A stretch of 64,000 bases of DNA from CAZUXY01 sp964624235 (GTDB lineage Bacteria; Spirochaetota; UBA4802; UBA5368). The notes under the pieces were generated by a model. That model made no database searches. It had not been told where the DNA came from and saw only the letters and a program-made list of their open reading frames with translations. The position numbers were made by a program, and so were the translations under genes. Shown in pieces: positions 17,473-25,364 of the stretch. Every line of letters begins with the position of its first letter. Positions within the stretch are counted from its first letter, which is position 1. The stretch spans positions 20,816-84,815 of the forward strand of contig CAZUXY010000010.1 of assembly GCA_964624235.1 (NCBI GenBank), read 5' to 3'.

Positions 17473-17937
17473 TTACACCCCTGTTCTTCCTATTTCCAGT
17501 GCCTTCATATACATCGATTTAGAGCTGTTCACCATCATTACATTCGCCTCGTATGAACGCGACGCGGATATAAGGTCTGTCATCTCGGTTACTATATTAA
17601 TATTGGGCATCTCAACGTAGCCTTTTTTCGGTCCCGTTTTAATAGCATCGGGATGCGTAGGGTCGTACACCAGTCTGAAGGGCGCGGTGTCGTCTTCGAT
17701 TTTAACTATTCTTACGCCCTGGCCGGAACCATGCTGTATTCTTTCCGGAACAAGCGGTGACTTGTAAAACGGGCGTATGTTGACCGGCGCGAAGATCGCC
17801 CGTTTGCGGCAATAGGGACCGCCTTTCGGGGTCCTTGTTGTGGTCGCGTTGGCCACGTTGCTGCTGATCAGGTCCATCCGCAGCCTCTGGGCCGTGAGCG
17901 AAGTGGACGATATGTTAAAACTGTCGAACATTCCCAT
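17473..17937 (-). CDS. flgC: Flagellar proximal rod protein FlgC
   Basis: 154 residues. The N-terminal rod/hook signature SLTAQRLRMDLISSNVANATT and the C-terminal helix MTDLISASRSYEANVMMVNS are intact. FlgC forms part of the proximal rod in the periplasm and is exported by the flagellar system. It starts 12 bases after the flgB stop. Confidence 0.96.
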   Translation of the reverse strand: MGMFDSFNISSTSLTAQRLRMDLISSNVANATTTRTPKGGPYCRKRAIFAPVNIRPFYKSPLVPERIQHGSGQGVRIVKIEDDTAPFRLVYDPTHPDAIKTGPKKGYVEMPNINIVTEMTDLISASRSYEANVMMVNSSKSMYMKALEIGRTGV

Positions 17938-17949
17938 GGGTTACCTTCC

Positions 17950-18378
17950 TTATACCGTCCTCATCACCATCTTCAGCATTTTGAAATTTTCATTAAGCAT
18001 GGTAACATAGGCGTTATAACGCATCTGGTTCTTGGATGCATCAACGCTTTCTTTCTCTATATCCACATTGTTGCCGTCGTTGCGGTAGGTAGTGGAATAA
18101 TCGAGATGTATCCTGGGGGAGACGCTTTTTATGTCTTTTCCAATGTAAAAAGGGATATGCAACGTATCGGTCATTTTAGCCGGGAGCCTGTTGTTTTCAT
18201 CATATTTCGCGGTAATTACCCTTTTAAGCTGACTTTCGAAGTTCACCTCGCTCCTTTTAAAATGAGGAACGTCTACATTGGCGATATTATTAGCGATAAC
18301 GTTCTTCCTTAAAAGTTCAACATCCAGTCCTTTTTCAAGAAGGTAATTCGTCTTCATTAATCCGCTGTTTTCAAACAT
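17950..18378 (-). CDS. flgB: Flagellar proximal rod protein FlgB
   Basis: 142 residues from the ATG at 18378, chosen because AAGGAG lies 9 bases upstream; the frame is open 28 codons further but without a plausible signal. Conserved parts are LLRKNVIANNIANVDVPHFKRSEV and the C-terminal MRYNAYVTMLNENFKMLKMV. It is the first gene of the operon, so the promoter should lie between 18379 and 18735; I could not identify a convincing sigma-70 or sigma-28 match there. Confidence 0.94.
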   Translation of the reverse strand: MFENSGLMKTNYLLEKGLDVELLRKNVIANNIANVDVPHFKRSEVNFESQLKRVITAKYDENNRLPAKMTDTLHIPFYIGKDIKSVSPRIHLDYSTTYRNDGNNVDIEKESVDASKNQMRYNAYVTMLNENFKMLKMVMRTV

Positions 18379-18735
18379 TTCACGGCACTCCTTATAATAG
18401 TAAATCCCTGTTATTCTCATCGGTAAAAACAGGATTTTCATAAGTTTTTTTTGTTGGGACATAATTTTTTTTGAATCCTCACATCACAAAAAATGCTTTA
18501 CATGTCCCTGTTACGGTTCCTGTTATCTGCAGGGATTATCAAAATGTAAGCTCAAAGGAGTGATTTGTTGAAAGTACACTTTACAGGGTGGCTATAGAGT
18601 GTTTTTCCACCACCCATTATTGCGGTACTGCCCGAACAACCACCCCGTATAATCAGCACCGATACTACAATCCCATGAAACAGCTGAATACTCTATAAAT
18701 AATAATCCTGTCATGATAATACGAACCGCGCTGAA

Positions 18736-19053
18736 ATGACCATGATCAACGACAATGGAAGGGACGATTTCAAAAAAACCCTTATTCTTCTCATCAGGGA
18801 TATACTTCCCGACCTGGAGGAATTCCCGGAAATGTACGGATGTCTGAACGAACTCAGGGAAGTATACTCGTCACTGTTTGAGTTGGAAATTAAAGATGAC
18901 ACTATCATTATGCAGCTAAGGCATCACCTGGTGCGTTGTAAATCTATAATGCTAACACTCTATACGCTCTACCCTTCTTGTAACTTTTTCGATGCCGTGT
19001 TCAGAAGGCTGGACAGTATCCTGCAAATATTAGACACATGTGTGAGCGACTGA
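18736..19053 (+). CDS. Small helical protein of unknown function
   Basis: 105 residues, predicted all-helical, acidic N-terminal half, no signal peptide or membrane segment. It is divergent from the flagellar operon and convergent with the exported-protein operon. An ATG two codons in (18742) is an alternative start; no strong ribosome-binding site is seen. No family is recognised, and the gene may be spurious. Confidence 0.45.
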   Translation: MTMINDNGRDDFKKTLILLIRDILPDLEEFPEMYGCLNELREVYSSLFELEIKDDTIIMQLRHHLVRCKSIMLTLYTLYPSCNFFDAVFRRLDSILQILDTCVSD

Positions 19054-19073
19054 TATTTACACAGGATTCTCCT

Positions 19074-19679
19074 CTATGGGACTTCAAGTATTTTACAGTG
19101 AACAACCAGCCGGTTTTCCTTTTTCTCAAAAATGAAAGTACGTCCATCACCGTAGCGATAAGGAACAATGAGTATGCTCCCCCTGAACCCGCTGTTTCTT
19201 TCTTTTTTCAGTATGATCTCTCTGTTTTCACGTGAAGTTAAATAAGCCCGGTCTATTCCCACCATCTGCTGTCCTTCCGTATGATACCTGAAAACAATCA
19301 GAGGAAAAAACAGCTCGTTCCCTCCCTCGTCCTTTTTATAGAATGCCCTTTTTTTCATGCATGAGAGCACCAGCTCATTTCTCTTCTCGTCTCCCAGTAC
19401 TTCAAAACCGCACGAAGTACCGGCGGTAAACTTCCTGCCCGGAGGAAATTCCCTGTTGAAAAGCGATATACCCTTTTTCAGTAAATTCTCCGCACATATG
19501 GGACACTTGTCAATACGGGCGTCGGCGAAAAGCTTCAGGGCCATTATGGGAGGTTCATACGAAGCTGAAGCATCTGTTTTCCTTGAATCGACATCACCAT
19601 GAACCCAGGTTGCATATACCAGTAGTAAAGAGATCAGTATAGCAGGCACCTGACAGTATTTTTGATTCATACTCATCAC
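19074..19679 (-). CDS. Exported protein with CPIC motif, unknown function
   Basis: 201 residues with an N-terminal signal peptide (hydrophobic 11-25). The mature part has a CPICAENLL motif (about residues 59-67), which could bind a metal or form a redox pair, and two further cysteines (TSCGFEVLG, LSCMKKR). The rest is basic and beta-rich. No family is recognised. It overlaps the hydrolase gene as ATGA (19676-19679) and is the last gene of the DUF3015-DUF4105 operon. Confidence 0.7.
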   Translation of the reverse strand: MMSMNQKYCQVPAILISLLLVYATWVHGDVDSRKTDASASYEPPIMALKLFADARIDKCPICAENLLKKGISLFNREFPPGRKFTAGTSCGFEVLGDEKRNELVLSCMKKRAFYKKDEGGNELFFPLIVFRYHTEGQQMVGIDRAYLTSRENREIILKKERNSGFRGSILIVPYRYGDGRTFIFEKKENRLVVHCKILEVP

Positions 19680-20521
19680 CTTTCATGTTTTGCGATAAAT
19701 CTGTCCAGGCCCGATATATAACTTTCCCTGGAAGTAAGGAATCCTCCGTTATGAGAGCCCCTTATTTCGTTGAAAAATCTCTCACCCCTCAAACCTTCAT
19801 AAATCCTCCTGCCGTGACTGAAAGGTATGATTTCATCATCACGGCTGTGGATCACCAGCACCGGGCATCGCGCTGAAGCTGCGTACACGGCTGTTTCATA
19901 TTTATAGGTAATGATAATACCGGTCGGGCATAAAGAACAATAATGTCGCGCGATTTCCTTCATCGAATAAAAACCTGATTCCAGTACGAGCATTGCGGGA
20001 CGTGCTTTTGACGCCAGCCATGCCGCCACGGCGGCACCCAGGGATCTGCCCATAATAATTATCCTCTCCCGGGGTATATTCATTTCCCCGGTCATGTGCT
20101 TCCATACCGCATATACATCCTTATACGTTCCCTGTTCGGAGGGTGCGCCCCCACTCAATCCAAATCCGCGGTAATCGAATATTAATACTCCGAGACCCAG
20201 CCCGTGCAGGATTTTTATAGTGTCCAGCCGATGAGATATATTCCCCGCATTGCCATGGCAGAAGAGTACCGAAAAACGAGGTCGCTCCGCCGGGATCCAC
20301 CATGCGTTGATGATCACACCATCTTCGGTGGTTATGGTTTTTTCTATAAACGAAAGGTCCACCGCGGCGGGATCGGCCACAAGTTTCCTGTCAGGGTGGT
20401 ATACGAATGCATTCTGGCAACCCGCCAGAATAAAAAGCATCAATAGACAATAAAACCCCCGCTGCGCGATGGCCGAAGTATGCGCGATACCATATGAAGC
20501 GGATGTGTTGGTGCCGTCCAT
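19676..20521 (-). CDS. Alpha/beta-hydrolase lipoprotein (BEM46/YqkD-like)
   Basis: 281 residues. A lipoprotein signal ends LFILAGC (lipid at C35). The hydrolase core has the oxyanion HGNAGN, YRGFGLSGG, the nucleophile elbow GRSLG (S160), an acid in HSRDDEI (D228 or D229) and a histidine in RGSHNGG (H257), a complete catalytic triad. The family includes lipases, esterases and peptidases; the substrate is unknown. It is probably anchored in the periplasm or outer membrane. It starts 18 bases after the DUF4105 stop. Confidence 0.85.
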   Translation of the reverse strand: MDGTNTSASYGIAHTSAIAQRGFYCLLMLFILAGCQNAFVYHPDRKLVADPAAVDLSFIEKTITTEDGVIINAWWIPAERPRFSVLFCHGNAGNISHRLDTIKILHGLGLGVLIFDYRGFGLSGGAPSEQGTYKDVYAVWKHMTGEMNIPRERIIIMGRSLGAAVAAWLASKARPAMLVLESGFYSMKEIARHYCSLCPTGIIITYKYETAVYAASARCPVLVIHSRDDEIIPFSHGRRIYEGLRGERFFNEIRGSHNGGFLTSRESYISGLDRFIAKHER

Positions 20522-20539
20522 TTTGTATAAAAGCGTTAT

Positions 20540-22468
20540 TCAGAAAAAAATATTCCATCCCAGAGCATAATGCATCTGCACAAAATCATAACTGTAATAT
20601 CTCTTTACTTCAATGAATATCGTGTTGTTTTGCGACAACCTGAAAGAATGTTCCATGGAAAGATCCACCACCGCATGACTGTCTCCCAGGAAATAATCCA
20701 CCGCCCTGCCCGCGAGATGAGTCTTCCAGAAAGGCGAGATATTCAGCATCAGCCCGGCAGATCCCCCCATTCCCGCCGCATAGCGGTCATCGATTTCCGG
20801 CGCAAGGAAAACGTCCGGTTCGGCAAGCAGGTACACCAGCAGAGGACGGCCGATCCTCCATGCCACTCCCCCTCCCATGATCAGTCCGTACGTCAGAATA
20901 CTTCTGTCAATCTCAACATCCTTCCGATACACACCCGTTTTTATTTTCCATGAAAACGATTTAAAGAACCTGTCAATCGGTGAGATTGACCTTATATCGA
21001 CGACATCAAGACCCTGAAAGACCGGTTTACGGCGTTCTGAATAATACCTGACAGCCACATCGGTAAAAATTATCTGGGCTCCCTCGAGATATCCCTCATC
21101 AGGGTCCAGCAGCGTGTGGTATGCGGGACGATAGCGTAATTCCTGGAAAGCCTGACCGTCCTTGAAACCGGCGCCGGCCATCAGACGGTTCGAACGGTGT
21201 CCCTGTAACGGATCTGCCGGAACCGATATCCCCGGGTCTTCCCCTACCTTCTCTTCCTTTGTGCCCAGGCCGCTTCTGGCGCCCAACAGCGATATCAGCT
21301 TTTCCTGATACACAGAACGGTCGACCCTCCCTTTGGAATAATGGTATTTCAGATATTCCGCCGCCAGATCGAATATTCGTATCTTTTCATCTTTAGGAAT
21401 CGTCGCTTTCAACACCTCTCCCGGCTTTCTGGTTCCTCTTACCAATGATATGGCCGTTTTCTGACCGCCGGCACTCAATGCTGACGCGATATACCTGATT
21501 TTCGTTACCCTTGAGGGGCGATACTGTATCCCCTTCAACAATCCGTTCTTCTCCGCCCGCCTCATGGTATCAACGGGTATCACCCATAAACCCCGGTTAT
21601 CGGTAAGCGCCAGTCCGGGACGCGCGATGTCGAACAGAAAAAGCAGATTATACGAACAGTTCTCATCGAAGAAAAAGTAATCCGAATAAACACTGTCCAG
21701 TTCGACTATATGCATTATTATCCTTACTACTTCCTCTTTCGTGAAAACGAGGGGGTATTCCCATATATCGCGGAAATCGAAGTCATTATATTCCGCCACC
21801 TTCGCGTAATAGGGCAGGCTTGAAAAATAGCCCCGGTAAAAACCGAACACTCCCAACAGCGCGTAAAAAGGTCCCACCCGGTCTCCGGTTATGGCTGAAT
21901 AATTGACGGCGTATGAAAGGAGTTTGCTTTTAGTTTCGGTATCGATACTGATAAAGGTATGTCCGAACATGGAAGCGGGATTGTTTATGTTAAAAGTAGG
22001 AAATATCAACGCGGCGGATACCGGTTTCATGTTCTTTACCAGTTCGTTCAGTTCCGCGCATTCCTTCCTGGGTATTTTATTTTCATCGATGGACAGCCTT
22101 TTAATCAGCCACGAATACCGGGCCGGAAACCTGCAGGGTATACTTTTCTGTCCCTGTAACGGCTCATTGAATAATGCCCGCAGAGTCGCTTCAAGTTCAT
22201 TTTTGGGACTTCGCTTCCCTTTCGGTGAAAGAAAAAACTTCGGATCGTCGATCAGGCTTTTTTTTCCCGTCATGGTCCATTTATAATGCAGGAGGGTATG
22301 CCAGTAAGGATCATCGTAGAGTTTCATTCTCATGGCCCGTTGAATGAGCTCATCCGGATAGATTGCCGGATCCGCCATTCCCGGTTTCGCAACGGCGCCT
22401 AACAGATCACAATACAGCACAAACACCGCGACCAGTAAAAAAAATACGGATTTATCCTTTGAAAGCAT
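20540..22468 (-). CDS. DUF4105 (Lnb N-terminal-like) envelope protein with C-terminal barrel-like region
   Basis: 642 residues from the ATG at 22468 (a GTG at 22498 is possible; neither has a clear ribosome-binding site). A signal peptide (SVFFLLVAVFVLYCDLLGAVA) is followed by the DUF4105 domain: NINNPASMFGHTF with a conserved His and FFDENCSYNLL with a conserved Cys, about 100 residues apart. A GH...NC pattern is reminiscent of permuted papain-like thiol enzymes (inference). The last 200 residues alternate aromatic and polar residues and end in a phenylalanine pair (NIFF), like an outer-membrane barrel. A long inverted repeat overlaps its start. Confidence 0.85.
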   Translation of the reverse strand: MLSKDKSVFFLLVAVFVLYCDLLGAVAKPGMADPAIYPDELIQRAMRMKLYDDPYWHTLLHYKWTMTGKKSLIDDPKFFLSPKGKRSPKNELEATLRALFNEPLQGQKSIPCRFPARYSWLIKRLSIDENKIPRKECAELNELVKNMKPVSAALIFPTFNINNPASMFGHTFISIDTETKSKLLSYAVNYSAITGDRVGPFYALLGVFGFYRGYFSSLPYYAKVAEYNDFDFRDIWEYPLVFTKEEVVRIIMHIVELDSVYSDYFFFDENCSYNLLFLFDIARPGLALTDNRGLWVIPVDTMRRAEKNGLLKGIQYRPSRVTKIRYIASALSAGGQKTAISLVRGTRKPGEVLKATIPKDEKIRIFDLAAEYLKYHYSKGRVDRSVYQEKLISLLGARSGLGTKEEKVGEDPGISVPADPLQGHRSNRLMAGAGFKDGQAFQELRYRPAYHTLLDPDEGYLEGAQIIFTDVAVRYYSERRKPVFQGLDVVDIRSISPIDRFFKSFSWKIKTGVYRKDVEIDRSILTYGLIMGGGVAWRIGRPLLVYLLAEPDVFLAPEIDDRYAAGMGGSAGLMLNISPFWKTHLAGRAVDYFLGDSHAVVDLSMEHSFRLSQNNTIFIEVKRYYSYDFVQMHYALGWNIFF

Positions 22469-22480
22469 AAATCCGTATTT
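22442..22480 (-). terminator. Hairpin with T tract at the DUF3015/DUF4105 junction (attenuator-like)
   Basis: AAATACGGATTTAT (22442-22455) and ATAAATCCGTATTT (22467-22480) are a perfect 14-bp inverted repeat with an 11-base loop. On the minus strand the stem is followed by a run of T residues, as in an intrinsic terminator. It begins 27 bases after the DUF3015 stop and covers the likely ATG of the DUF4105 gene. Confidence 0.75.
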
Positions 22481-22506
22481 AGTGTTTTTTAATGTCACGA
22501 GACGGA

Positions 22507-22965
22507 TTACAGCAGTGCGGAGATGTTTTTAATAACCTGCTCGTGCGAAACTTCTTTAGAGGTATAAATCTTCACAAAATTGTTCTGCAGTTTTTTATAG
22601 AAATTGCCCCGGTCTTTCTCGGGAACCTCCATGAGTACTGCCAGCGTGTTGAGGTATTCGCCGCGCCCATTGGCGATATCAGTCGCCAGGTTGTCCATAT
22701 TCTCAGACACGAAAATGTTTATTTTCTCGTTGGAAGCGAGTTTTGAAAATTTCTGGCAATTTGATGTGCCGGTGGTGATCCCGAAGGTCTGGTTGCCGAA
22801 ACTTCCATTGGTGGTGGCAGCGAGGGTCTGGGAAAGCAGTCCGTCATTTCCTTTGAAGATCAAAGAGCCGAGACCGCAGCCGTAATTCGACTGTCCGGCA
22901 AAAGCGGCAGTTCCTATAGCAACGCATGCGAGCATTACAAAGGAAATTGTTAAAATACGCTTCAT
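22507..22965 (-). CDS. DUF3015 family exported protein
   Basis: 152 residues from the ATG at 22965, supported by AAAGGAGG just upstream. A clear signal peptide ends TAAFAG. The mature protein begins QSNYGCGLGSLIFKGNDGL, the DUF3015 hallmark, with a second conserved cysteine in GTSNCQKF, then a helical C-terminal half. It is a small periplasmic protein of unknown role found in diverse diderms. It is first in the four-gene operon. Confidence 0.88.
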   Translation of the reverse strand: MKRILTISFVMLACVAIGTAAFAGQSNYGCGLGSLIFKGNDGLLSQTLAATTNGSFGNQTFGITTGTSNCQKFSKLASNEKINIFVSENMDNLATDIANGRGEYLNTLAVLMEVPEKDRGNFYKKLQNNFVKIYTSKEVSHEQVIKNISALL

Positions 22966-23310
22966 ATATCCTCCTTTATGTTTATAAGTATTTCTTCTTA
23001 CCCGCTTATTACGGTAAAAAGTCAAATCATTTTATGTTGAATGAAATAAAAAAGCAAATTTTTTTCACTATTTAAAAAATTTCCACCACAATAAAAACTT
23101 CTAATTCATAACAGTATGTTTTTATAATTGATTTCATCCCTATTATATATTGTTACTTTCATAATATGGAATATATCTATAACTGCCGGAGTTAATGCTT
23201 CATGTATCTCAGTCTATGCGTTCATCGCTGACCAGCAATACATTAAATGATCCACATGGAATCAGATTTCAACTACTGAAAAAAGGTTCCCGTCTTAAAC
23301 AGGTACCTTT
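22966..23310. other. Non-coding AT-rich divergent region
   Basis: About 345 bases separate the divergent DUF3015 and DNA-glycosylase genes. TTGACT read on the minus strand (23020-23025) may be the -35 box for DUF3015, with AT-rich hexamers downstream but none well spaced. No convincing gene, RNA or repeat was seen. Confidence 0.4.
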
Positions 23311-23955
23311 ATGAACAGGATCGACGAACTGCATCGTATCCATGATACGATCAGGGTGGAAATAGAATCCCGACTGGGCGAATTCACCCGCATATATAAA
23401 GAGGCTTCTGAAACAGATATTTTCAGAGAGCTCATTTTTTGTCTGCTAACCCCTCAATCCAGTGCACGCCGATGCTGGGAAGCCCTGCAGTCTCTCGAAG
23501 AAAAGAACCTTTTAGTACAGGGTGAAAGCGTGGATATAGTCCCTGTTCTCAATATTGTAAGGTTTAAGAATAAAAAGGCTGAAAATATCATACGTGCCCG
23601 TTCGCTTTTTATGGAAAAGGGGTGCATAAATGTCCGCCGCCGTATTGATGCGCCGGGTGAAGCATTCGCCGTTCGCGGATGGCTTGCGGTTAATGTCAAG
23701 GGTATGGGCTACAAGGAAGCAAGCCATTTTCTGAGGAATATTGGTCGGGGTGAGAACGTGGCCATCCTGGACCGGCATATATTGAGGAACCTGCTCCATC
23801 TGGGTGTAATCGATCACATTCCGGGATCACTCCACCCGCGGCAATACCTTCGTATTGAGGAAAAAATGAAAACCTTTTCCCGGGAAATTGATATCCCGCT
23901 CGAGCACCTGGATTTCGTGTTATGGTACCGCGAAACCGGTGATATCTTTAAATGA
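23311..23955 (+). CDS. ogg: N-glycosylase/DNA lyase, Ogg2-like 8-oxoguanine glycosylase
   Basis: 214 residues of the HhH-GPD superfamily. The opening ELIFCLLTPQSSARRCWEAL and the helix-hairpin-helix VKGMGYKEASHFLRNIG with the catalytic lysine (K135) and aspartate (D154 in AILDRHIL) match the Ogg2-type DNA glycosylase/lyase of archaea and some bacteria. It removes 8-oxoguanine and nicks the abasic site. It lacks the 4Fe-4S cysteines of endonuclease III. It stands alone upstream of the tRNA gene. Confidence 0.88.
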   Translation: MNRIDELHRIHDTIRVEIESRLGEFTRIYKEASETDIFRELIFCLLTPQSSARRCWEALQSLEEKNLLVQGESVDIVPVLNIVRFKNKKAENIIRARSLFMEKGCINVRRRIDAPGEAFAVRGWLAVNVKGMGYKEASHFLRNIGRGENVAILDRHILRNLLHLGVIDHIPGSLHPRQYLRIEEKMKTFSREIDIPLEHLDFVLWYRETGDIFK

Positions 23956-24069
23956 ATATTTGTTGAATTGAACCTGAAAGTCCATTTGATGACTCCATTT
24001 TTTAATACACTGAAATATTTTTCTTTACACGGTATACGCCATGTTTATACTCTGGCCTTGTTTCTGTAA

Positions 24070-24144
24070 CGGGGCGTAGCGCAGTCCGGTTAGCGCACAT
24101 GACTGGGGGTCATGGGGTCGGAGGTTCAAATCCTCTCGCCCCGA
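24070..24144 (+). tRNA. tRNA-Pro (anticodon GGG)
   Basis: A 75-nt cloverleaf. The acceptor CGGGGCG (24070-24076) pairs with CGCCCCG (24137-24143). The D arm has GCGC paired to GCGC. The anticodon stem CATGA/TCATG encloses CTGGGGG, giving anticodon GGG. The T arm GGAGG-TTCAAAT-CCTCT follows, and the discriminator is A. No CCA is encoded. The C1-G72 pair and A73 are typical of bacterial tRNA-Pro. Confidence 0.96.
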
Positions 24145-24443
24145 ATATTGAAACATCTTCTTACGTCTCCACTTCTATAATTATCCCGATGCCGAACGAG
24201 CATATAGATCCCCGGTTGAATACTTTCAGCGTAATTTCCAGTCACATAAAAAGTGATCCGCGGTCGAAAATGAAAGAATTCTGTTCGACTTTCCGTATTT
24301 TATTATTAAATATCAAGGGAACCTCTAAAAATTAATGCTTCCAATGATATCAGAAACTATAACCCTGAATTTTGTCGGTACATGTAACTTTATCCTTTAT
24401 AATAGTTTTAATTAATTGAAATTTCTCAACATTTTATGGTAGA
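24145..24443. other. Intergenic region with a possible transposon-end fragment
   Basis: 299 bases between tRNA-Pro and the EIIA-like gene. GGGAACCTCTAAAAATTA at 24318-24335 resembles terminal sequences I associate with some insertion sequences, but there is no partner repeat or transposase. A weak open frame here starts inside the tRNA and is not credible. AT-rich hexamers (TTTATAAT, 24396-24404) could belong to the promoter of the next gene. Confidence 0.3.
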
Positions 24444-25328
24444 ATGCCCATTCAATTAGAGCTACAATATCAACATGACTTACTACATTTCGAGGAGATC
24501 AAACCGTATATGATTCTGGAAAACTACCTTGGGAAAAAACAGATCTTTTTTCTTGAAAACACCGAGAAACAGCTGGTCGTCAAAGAGATGCTGCTCAAGC
24601 TGGAAAAGCTCGAACTGATTGAGAATCCTGACCGGTACTATGCACAGGTGATACATCGTGAATCACTGGAGAACACCGGCATCGGATCTGGCCTTGCCAT
24701 CCCTCACGCAAGAACCGATTCAGTCAGCGAACTTATATCCATCCTCGGTATTTCAACCAAGGGTATTGATTACCAATCCATCGACAGGGCTCCAGTCAGG
24801 TATATACTCCTGAGCATTTTCCCCACAAGTATGAGCACCAAGTACCTTTACCTGGTCGGGATGATCGCGAGAATATTCTCCAATACCGACAAGAGAGACC
24901 TCCTGGACGAGGCGTCCACACCCGCGAAGTTTTATTCGGTGCTCTCGAAGGAATCGAAACACTATTTCGACAGTATATCCCAAAAACAGGAGTCGGAATC
25001 GAAAATCAAAGAGAACCTGGCGGGCGTACCCTCCTCCAACCTCGATCTCCTGATTCGCCTGGACAGCCTTTACCACATTCTCGATGAAGGTAAGGACACC
25101 GGCACCATTGAAAAAAAAATCGAGGAACTGCGGCGGCTGGTTGACAACCGGTCGCTCACGTATTATGAAAGGATGAGAAAAAAGTGCCAGAACCCCTTTG
25201 CAATCGTAGATAAAAACAGCTGTACCGGATGCCACCTCGAAATACCACCGATATACCTTAAGCAGATAAAGGAGTCCAAGGGGATTTCGGTGTGTACTCA
25301 CTGCGGCAGGTTTTTGATTATAATCTGA
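24444..25328 (+). CDS. EIIA(Ntr/fructose)-like PTS domain fused to a C4 zinc ribbon
   Basis: 294 residues. An N-terminal helical part (1-40) precedes an EIIA domain of the fructose/nitrogen type (about 30-175) with GIGSGLAIPHARTDSV; H88 is the expected phospho-accepting histidine. A helical coiled linker (about 180-245) leads to a zinc ribbon: C260-x2-C263 and C284-x2-C287 (SCTGCHLEIPP, VCTHCGRFL), as in DksA-like or CT398-type ribbons. A regulator that couples phosphotransfer to an RNA or protein partner is plausible. No PTS partner gene is present in the window. The gene is single. Confidence 0.8.
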   Translation: MPIQLELQYQHDLLHFEEIKPYMILENYLGKKQIFFLENTEKQLVVKEMLLKLEKLELIENPDRYYAQVIHRESLENTGIGSGLAIPHARTDSVSELISILGISTKGIDYQSIDRAPVRYILLSIFPTSMSTKYLYLVGMIARIFSNTDKRDLLDEASTPAKFYSVLSKESKHYFDSISQKQESESKIKENLAGVPSSNLDLLIRLDSLYHILDEGKDTGTIEKKIEELRRLVDNRSLTYYERMRKKCQNPFAIVDKNSCTGCHLEIPPIYLKQIKESKGISVCTHCGRFLIII

Positions 25329-25364
25329 TTGCAGGCGTTATACACTCAAACCTGACCCTGCTAA

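Noticed and set aside
24099..24335. 78-codon frame starting inside tRNA-Pro
   Set aside because: It overlaps the tRNA, so it would not be translated from a credible start.
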